Shown: in pieces, positions 57,062 through 64,000 of the stretch
How positions within the stretch are numbered: the stretch's first letter is position 1
Layout of the letters: each line of letters starts with the position of its first letter
Origin: Trema orientale
Lineage: Eukaryota > Streptophyta > Magnoliopsida > Rosales > Cannabaceae
Assembly: GCA_002914845.1 (NCBI GenBank)
Contig: JXTC01000095.1
Coordinates: 275,168-339,167, forward strand
DNA length: 64,000 nt
Reading direction: 5' to 3'
Notes under the pieces: generated by a model
What the model saw: only the letters and a program-made list of their open reading frames with translations
Database searches by the model: none
Told to the model about the DNA's origin: nothing
Translations under genes and position numbers: made by a program

Positions 57062-58470
57062 ATGAGCGGCGAAGCCAAAAGCGGAGGCAGTAGCAATGGA
57101 GGAGGAGGAGGAGGAGGACAGGGTTTTAGGGGGAGAATGGAGCACTACTTGTACAGCGGGGAGAAGAAGCACGTCCTCGCTGGTATCGCTATTATCAGCC
57201 TCGTTTTCGGCATTCCTTGGGTCCTTATGAACCGAGGTTCGTATTCACCTCATTCTCTATTTCCACCATTATTATTGGTTCTTCTGGCAATGGAGCTTTA
57301 TGCCCATCAAAAGATTTGGGATTTCGTCTTCTGGGTATTTTTTAAAAACTTGATTTATGGATACCAAAAGGGTAGAGCTGAGAAATTTAGGCCTGAAAGA
57401 GATGACATGAGATTTTCCTGTTCTGGGCTTTTCGTCTTCCTTGGATTGATGCTCGATTTTTTTTCCTTTGAATATGACGATTCAATATAAATTAGGCTTT
57501 TTTTGTTGTAACTTGCTGGTAAGGAAAGGTTTTTATTTCCACTAGAAGCAAAGACTAAGAAATTGTCTTAATGGTGAAGTGAACTTGGATTAGTTTTTTG
57601 CTGCCTCATGAGTTAAACTTGTATCAAATGGTGACACAGGTTTCGTGAATGACTAGTTGATATACATGAATTCACTGACAATGCTTGGCTGAGATAGCGT
57701 TGTAAAAACTTGTACTTTCCTTTTCTTTTTGTTTAAGTTTTCGTCAGTTAGCTTGTTTTTCTTTCGTTTAGTTTAGTTTCAATGTCTGTTTTCACTAGAA
57801 TCTATTTTATCGTCATTGACTGAGCACTAGTTTTGCATCCCCGTATTTCTTTGCTCTTTCTTACCTTCAATTTACTTTTAACAATTTGTAGCTAGATTTA
57901 AGATACATGTTGCAGTGAGTTAAGACTTCAGTGACTTAAGAGTTGAGATGAAATTACGAAACGACATAGATGTAGCTTTTGCATTTGATTGGTTTTTTGT
58001 CTATTGAGTCAATTGATACTATTCTGTCCATCCATCAGATTACACACCTCTATAACTTAAACGATAAACTTGAATCTAGTTATATATAAGCCAAAAAGAA
58101 ACCAGAGATCTTAGAGCAGGCTTACCATGGCTGCACCATGGATATGTATTTTACCAAAAATTTGTGCTTACATGCATTCTGATGATAACGGGAAAGTGAG
58201 TTGTTCTTTAGTTTGTTAAAACTGGAACCATATTCCCAATGTGCTTTGCATGATTGTCGCAATTTGATTTTTTTAATGTGTGTCATTTGTCTTTAACTTT
58301 CTAGCTATCTGAGTATTCCGAACGTGAGAATCAGCATCATCTGTTTTTCCTGTCTAATACAGTTGAGTTCTCTTTCAGGGGCAAAGCATCGGTCTCATCA
58401 GGACTATTTAGAAAAAGCCGATAAAGCCCGGAGTCAAAGACTTTCTTCAAGTTCATCATCTGCTAAATGA
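57062..58470 (+). CDS. Small conserved plant protein with one membrane segment
   Basis: Exon 1 is 57062-57236, exon 2 is 58379-58470, with a 1,142-bp intron (donor GTTCG, acceptor TTTCAG). They give 88 residues. The ATG at 57062 is used; the in-frame GTG at 57053 is not a plausible plant start. The N-terminus is Gly/Ser-rich (a run of Gly at 13-19), then GRMEHYLYSGEKKH (24-37), then a single hydrophobic segment about 38-56 (VLAGIAIISLVFGIPWVLM). The polar basic tail is AKHRSHQDYLEKADKARSQR, ending in serines. I recognise the pattern as a conserved, uncharacterised plant protein, probably organellar or endomembrane. The function is unknown to me. If translation runs past the splice donor, a longer frame to 57490 exists, but the spliced form is better supported because exon 2 keeps a charged, protein-like tail in phase. 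Confidence 0.82.
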
Positions 58471-59740
58471 TGCTGCAAAGATTTTTGTTGAAGCGTTTAA
58501 TCCTCCTGTGAGCATTTTAATGTTGGATGCTAAATAGCTCTCTGTTTTTAGATACTATTTTTTGTTGTCAACCTCTTTTGCATAAGAGTTGCGTTTGATA
58601 AGTCTTGAGGAACACATTCAGAAGTACGTTGCATATGTACCTCTGTTTCTTGACATCTTCCGCTGCAATACTAAGTGCTTAGTGATAAATCAGAAAACAA
58701 TTTTGATTGTTGATCACAACATACTTTGTCTTTACTGTTGGAAATATTTTCCTTGTCAGAGATGGAAAACATTTGCCTTTCTTTGACATTGTAATAGCTT
58801 TCTTACCGTGGCCTCACAATCACTCTTTATATCCTAATTCCTAACCAAGAATGCTTATTGATGCCGAGGTTTCTTGAGGTACTACAAGTTTGTAAACCAC
58901 TTCTATTATTTAAGGGCATAATCTGCGACTGTAAGATGATCTAAAGTTTCTAAAGTGGTTTTGGACTCATGTTTGTTACTTCGTCGTGTTTGTGGGGAAA
59001 GTCTCTCCAACATCTGAAAGCCTGGAAATCGACTCTATTGAAATTTTGATTTACATTGTTCAACTGGCAAGAGTGGCCCGGTTGATTAAATGCTCCATAG
59101 TCAGGGTAGGATGTCTATGCATGATTGCATCTACTGAAATTGACCAACGATGGATCTGTAGGTTCACTTTTTTGTCTAAGCAATCCGATAGAGATTGGGT
59201 ACTCTCTTATAGTTCGCCATTTATGTTTGCTAATGGTTAAACCATTCAGCTTCATCTACTTTTATCTCTAACCATGTTACGTCTGTGAGCAAAGGAGCTT
59301 TTCACGTTATTTCACTTTAATTGAAATGATACAAGAAAACTGTGAATAAATCAGCCGAAAGGTAGCTAAGAATGCTTTTCAAGAGCACTCTCAAGTGGGA
59401 AGAAAAGTGGATAATTTGTAAAAAGCTATTGAGATTATAGGATATACGTTTCACTTTTCACCAACAAACGCAACATTTTTTTCAGTACCGGATGCTTGTA
59501 TAAGCTCTTGGTATGTGCTTTGCGGCTTTACGCCTTCAACCCTATCAGGCAGGACCAGAATGTACAAACGTATTATTGACAACACTGGCACAAAAATGAA
59601 GTTGAAGGAATCGGTTACAATGGACTAGCTTTTATTTACCATTTTCCATCTAGAAAGTAAAAAGTGAAACAAAATTCTTACTTTTTTAAAAATTTGCTTC
59701 TTTCTCAATTGAATAATTTTAATGAAGTGTCCTTAAACAC
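58471..59740. other. Convergent 3' ends of two genes
   Basis: Holds the 3' UTRs of the plus-strand membrane-protein gene and the minus-strand magnesium transporter. Open frames at 58589-58786 and 58986-59240 have no recognisable features. Confidence 0.5.
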
Positions 59741-62056
59741 CTACAATGGCATGAGCCTTCTATACTTGAAGAAGCACACAAACGCACAAAATATGATGAC
59801 GCCAGTTACTCCTGTAACTATGAGGACCCACTTAAAAGCAGCAGGATTGTCAAACATTGGTATGGTGAAGTTCATGCCAAAGATTCCTGCAACTACTCCA
59901 AAGATCGCCACCACAAATGTTGCAGTTGTGAGTAGGAGCTCAAATTGAATTAGCTGGTTTCGGACATTATCCTGCGAATGTTAATATTCCAATTGTAAGA
60001 GTACCCCTTTTAATTATCAACGAAAATGAGGTTTAGGTGGAAAAAGTTACATTATAAGAAAACCGTGTTCTACATGCTTTTATCAGGAGCTAAAAGAAGA
60101 ATGATTAGTTCCAAACCTCATATTATTTGCAAGATATTATCTAGGTATATGGAATGATATTTCAGCAATCATCAAAGACGAAAGAAACATTAAATGGAAT
60201 CTTCTTATCTTTTCTTTTCTCTTTCCCTGTGCACCGAATAGAGAACAGCTATCTCCATCCATTTGCTCTATTTGGTCAGATAAGGAGAGAATTTATCTAC
60301 GAGCACCATGTATATACGATAGGCAAATGCATACAATAATAGGATAAGGCATATTACCAGCTGAATGTTGATGAAATCTTCGGTGTCGTCAATGTATTCC
60401 TTCAACTGAAAGACAAAAAAGTAAAACGAAAACAGAAAATTGATTATACTTTAGTTTAGCCTACTCAATTGAAGATGAGACAAGGATAATTAAAGATAAA
60501 CTGCTGTGAATACCGATGTCAACTTGTTAAGAGTGCTGTCTATTACAACAAAATATGCTTCCAGCAACATTTCAAGCTCTTCTATACTTTCTGTGTTGCT
60601 GTCCGAACTCCTCATACTCTCATGTCGACTCCTTGCAATGCTCAAGGTCTTCTCAAGCCTTCGGGACTCAGGGGGTGAAGAGACAGGAGATACTGGAGCT
60701 GAAATAGATGCACCATCAGTAGATTTGTATCCCATCAAAGACTGATCACCATAAAATGAGGTTTCCATCCTACTTTTCTTCTCAGTGAGATACATCTCGG
60801 CCATATCCCCATCATCATCCATGAGTTGCTCTATCTCATCCCTAACCTAAAGGAGGGGCAAAAAGTGAGGGACTAGATAAGAATCTGGTGTCGGATACCC
60901 TTTTTTCTGCTCTTGTAAAACAGGAAGAAAAATAATATGCAGAACTGCACTACCTTCTGAACTCTCCGAGTCAAGGCAACAAGTCTGCTTTTCAACCGAC
61001 GAACACGTTCCAAGTTTAATGTACTGATCTTTGATGTAAGTTCATCTAACAAAGGGTATGCTTCGATTTCTAATTCTGCTGCCTTTGGAAAAGGGGGAAA
61101 AGTCCAGGCTTTAGTCAACTTACCACAGACCAGAAAGAGAAAATACAATGATAATGGCAAAGAGCCATTTAACTGCTTTACTAAAAAACAGAGATGGATT
61201 CCACAGACACTACTTAAAAACATTGTTGAACTGAGCAAAACTCTCGTTCACAGTGCCATTTGAAAATTTTGTAATTGTACTCTGACCTAAATTACTTTAA
61301 ACTTTTATGCAGACTAATGCTTTTCTAAACATCAAAGTCTAATACTCCTCAATGCAGAATACAAACAACGTGTTTCTGACTATCTACATCTGAGTGTGTT
61401 TCAGATTATGGGACAGATTAGAAGAAAAGATGAAACTTGAGATTTAGTTTCACCATACTCACCTGAGAATCAAGAAATGTGCAAGCAGCCTCTAAAGCAA
61501 CTTCTAAAGCCCTAAACTCAAAGGGCAAATAATCAGGAGATGTGTTTCCAAAAACATTGTCAACAAAATTTCTACTTCCCCTCCTCCGGCTCAATTCAGC
61601 ATTGTCTGATTGCCAGACCTCAGCTACCCCAGTTGTTGTCAATCGCCGTTGTAGCTCCACCACGTATTGCAACACATAGCTATCTAGGGAATTCAGAATT
61701 AAAACCTCGTCCGCTGTAATGATGCACCGGATCTGTTCCAGATTTACGACAATAGCCTTCTCTCTACCAAGGATGGTTGAAGGGTAAACAAAGAGAGGAT
61801 CAAGCAGGCGAAGATCACGGGCTGGTAAGTCACAACGGCGCATCATGGTAAACTTGTCAACCTCGATTATCTGAGAATTCCCAGATGAGTCAACCCGAAT
61901 CCAAGACCTAATACCTTGGCCACGTTTCTTCAGCCCTACAACATCCACGCCTTGAAAAGGTTGCCTTCCAGATGCTGATGGACGGAATGATGATTCCCTC
62001 AGGTTTATAGCTGATGCTGGCTTTGGTGGAAGCAACCGCTCTTTGAGGTCCGCCAT
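59741..62056 (-). CDS. MRS2-1: MRS2/CorA-type magnesium transporter
   Basis: Five coding exons on the minus strand: 62056-61463, 61082-60954, 60846-60514, 60405-60358 and 59971-59741. All introns are GT-AG and in phase 0. The product is 444 residues, the usual length. Exon 1 has MADLKERLLPPKPASAINLR, GLKKRGQGIRSWIRVDSSG and PARDLRLLDPLFVYPSTILG. Exons 2-3 carry the long helical stalk (RRLKSRLVALTRRVQKVRDE, EELEMLLEAYFVVIDSTLNK). Exon 5 has two membrane segments (about 383-401 and 417-435), with the pore motif GMN at 400-402 followed by a short acidic/Asn loop. It ends KYRRLMPL. This is a pentameric Mg2+ channel of internal membranes or plasma membrane. The sequence is closest in memory to Arabidopsis MRS2-1/MGT2; MRS2-5 is the alternative. 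Confidence 0.96.
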
Positions 62057-62935
62057 GAAACAATCAGCTGCAAATGCTGCAATACATAAAAGGTAAGCTA
62101 ACTAACAAATTTTTCAGCTACAACCGGTTCTATTATCACAACGACATGAATATACTCTTCAGTAGAAAAAAAAAAGTTAGAAAGACCCACGAACCTAAAT
62201 GTCTTTCTTTACGTCTGGGAAGCAAAATAACAGTAAAAAGGGATTAAATCATTCGTCTTTGCAGCATCAAACTATAACCATAGCACTGAAAAGGCCCCAT
62301 CCTAAAATTAAGAACGAACCCAGAGAAAAAAAAAAAAAACATATATATATAAAATATCAATTAGATTTATTGCACATTCAGAGAGAGAAAGCTCAGATAA
62401 ACCCAATGGGCTATGAGGCGCAACAAACGCAATTCTATAGTTCCCAGCTTCATACATACCTATATCTACAAACAGACAAAACTAGCACAAAGACTTGCAC
62501 CCATATACATTTCATATATAATCTACTACATAACAGGAAAAACGTACAACAGAGAGTTAATTATTATCACCTCCAAGGAGAAAATTGGCGTCGTTGTGAG
62601 GTCTTTTGGTATGAAAATTCAGGTAGAGGCTCTGATCGTGTGCTCGATTATGCGGAACTCAGCATCTAAAAGATTAAATAATAAAGAAAATGGAATAATT
62701 GGCGCATTCAATAATCTAAAAAAAAAAAAAAAATCAAAGAATGAAATGAAATGAAACCAAACCAAACCAAACCAAACCAAACCCTAGATTCGAATGGAGA
62801 GACAGTGTGTGTGAGGGGGAGATAATATACCTGAATGAAGAGAGTGAAATCTCCTTAGCGATGCGATGATGAGCCTGAAAGTGCTAAACCGAGAAGAAAG
62901 CGAGCCCAAAATTGTTAAAAGTTGAACTTGGTCAT
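62057..62935 (-). promoter_or_regulatory. 5' UTR with intron of the magnesium transporter gene
   Basis: A good acceptor (GCATTTGCAG) ends 11 bases before the ATG, and a good donor (TTCATTCAG|GTATATTATC) lies at 62832/62831. This predicts a 764-bp 5'-UTR intron and an upstream leader exon from 62832 to about 62930. The intron contains an ACCAA/TTTGG pentanucleotide repeat (62756-62781). Confidence 0.6.
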
Positions 62936-64000
62936 GACTCATGCTGGTGACTCCACTGGCGGTTAACCCCCCCTTTTTTTTAATCTTTTTTTTTTTTTTT
63001 TTGTCACCTGTGATACCAAAATGAATCTCACGGTAATCATTGAAATATATCTTTATTTGTTTTATGTCTGGCTATTTTTTACGACGAATTACCAAAATAA
63101 TAAAAAATAAAAAAATAAATGTCTGGTCATTTTTCAATTACGAGAATTTGAAATTTTCTACACACCTCAATAAAATAGAAGGTCCCCTCAAAAAATAAAA
63201 TAAAATAGAAAAAAGATATTAGAAAAATAAACACATTAAAAGTCTAAAAGAGGCGCCCTTTATTAAAAAGACCATACTAGAGATTACAACTAATATACCA
63301 AATTTTTAACGTTGCACCATGTAAATTCTTATTATTCAGATACTATATTAAAACTTACTACAAATAAGTGTAATAATATGGATAATATTATGTGAGTTGG
63401 TGCTATTTAATTATTATATTAGAATTTATCACATATAAATTTAACATTATTTACTAATTAAATGATGTAACTTATATACCACCTGTAGTATCAAAATTTT
63501 AGTAAAATAATTAGGATATTTTATATTATCTGAATAATATTCATTAATTAAATAATAACAACTTATATATAACATGTATTCATATTAAAAAATTAAGATA
63601 AGAGTTGAGATCCTAGTATTATTCTTTTAAAAAACAAGTTGGGTCCACAAATTTTATAAAAATACATTCTAGACCGTTGTTTATTATAGAAAATAAATTT
63701 TGAGGCCTTTGAGCAAAATGGCCAAAATTTGGCCCATTTTTAGTAAATGTCCATTTTTAAAACACTATAACAAAATAGCTAGTTTATCACTTTCACTAGC
63801 AAAATGATCGATATCAGATATACTCGGTATAAAAATTGATGTATAATTTATTGATACATTAAATTTATACAATGATATATACTGTATATAAAATTGATGT
63901 ACTAATAGCGACTTAAATGAATGTAAAAAAAAGGTGTTCAGATAACAAACAAATAAAATAAGTGGGCATTATGAAGTGAAAAACACAGTGTTATGTTATA
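62936..64000. other. AT-rich intergenic upstream of the magnesium transporter
   Basis: Promoter of the transporter near its start, a T-run at about 62985-63001, then very AT-rich DNA. I see no gene or defined element. Confidence 0.5.

Overview
The window is nuclear DNA of a flowering plant, most likely a eudicot. It has GT-AG introns, plant families (MRS2 magnesium transporter, early nodulin-like protein, P-class PPR protein, ZED1/ZRK-type pseudokinases), TATA-containing retrotransposon LTRs with tRNA-Met primer sites, and many MITEs. Species cannot be fixed from the sequence. An 818-base run of N lies at 27501-28318.

The window has two halves. From 1 to about 47.3 kb it is a transposon-rich graveyard wrapped around a same-strand (minus) array of six ZED1-related pseudokinase (ZRK) sequences: copy A 1933-2708, B 11729-12380, C 29639-32354, D 42208-43015, E 43476-44477 and F 45101-45220. 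Only copy E is an intact 333-codon reading frame. The others carry frameshifts, lost segments or transposon breaks.

The array is separated by a degenerate Copia element (3550-10229, minus), a second Copia (12500-20419, plus) split by a 2.9-kb solo LTR (15625-18518), a 5' part of a third Copia (24497-26812), a LINE RNase H remnant (minus, about 26813-29335) holding a young short LTR element (26999-28773) and a Mutator-type MITE (28959-29120), a 1.7-kb solo LTR inside ZRK copy C (29749-31462), and a 2.1-kb LTR (45221-47302) ending copy F. For most of these I could locate the 5-bp (LTR), 8-bp (hAT) or 9-10-bp (Mutator) target duplications.

From 47.5 to 63 kb the DNA is gene-bearing. It holds an early nodulin-like protein (47552-48482, minus, 2 exons), a mitochondrial-type PPR protein (50365-52226, minus, 2 exons), a small one-helix membrane protein (57062-58470, plus, 2 exons) and an MRS2/CorA magnesium transporter (59741-62056 coding, minus, 5 coding exons plus a 5'-UTR intron). 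A SIRE-like solo LTR (about 54211-55691) and several MITEs lie between them.

The genes do not form a pathway. The biologically interesting unit is the ZRK array: in Arabidopsis such pseudokinases are adaptors or decoys for the NLR immune receptor ZAR1, and this array shows birth-and-death evolution driven largely by transposon insertion.
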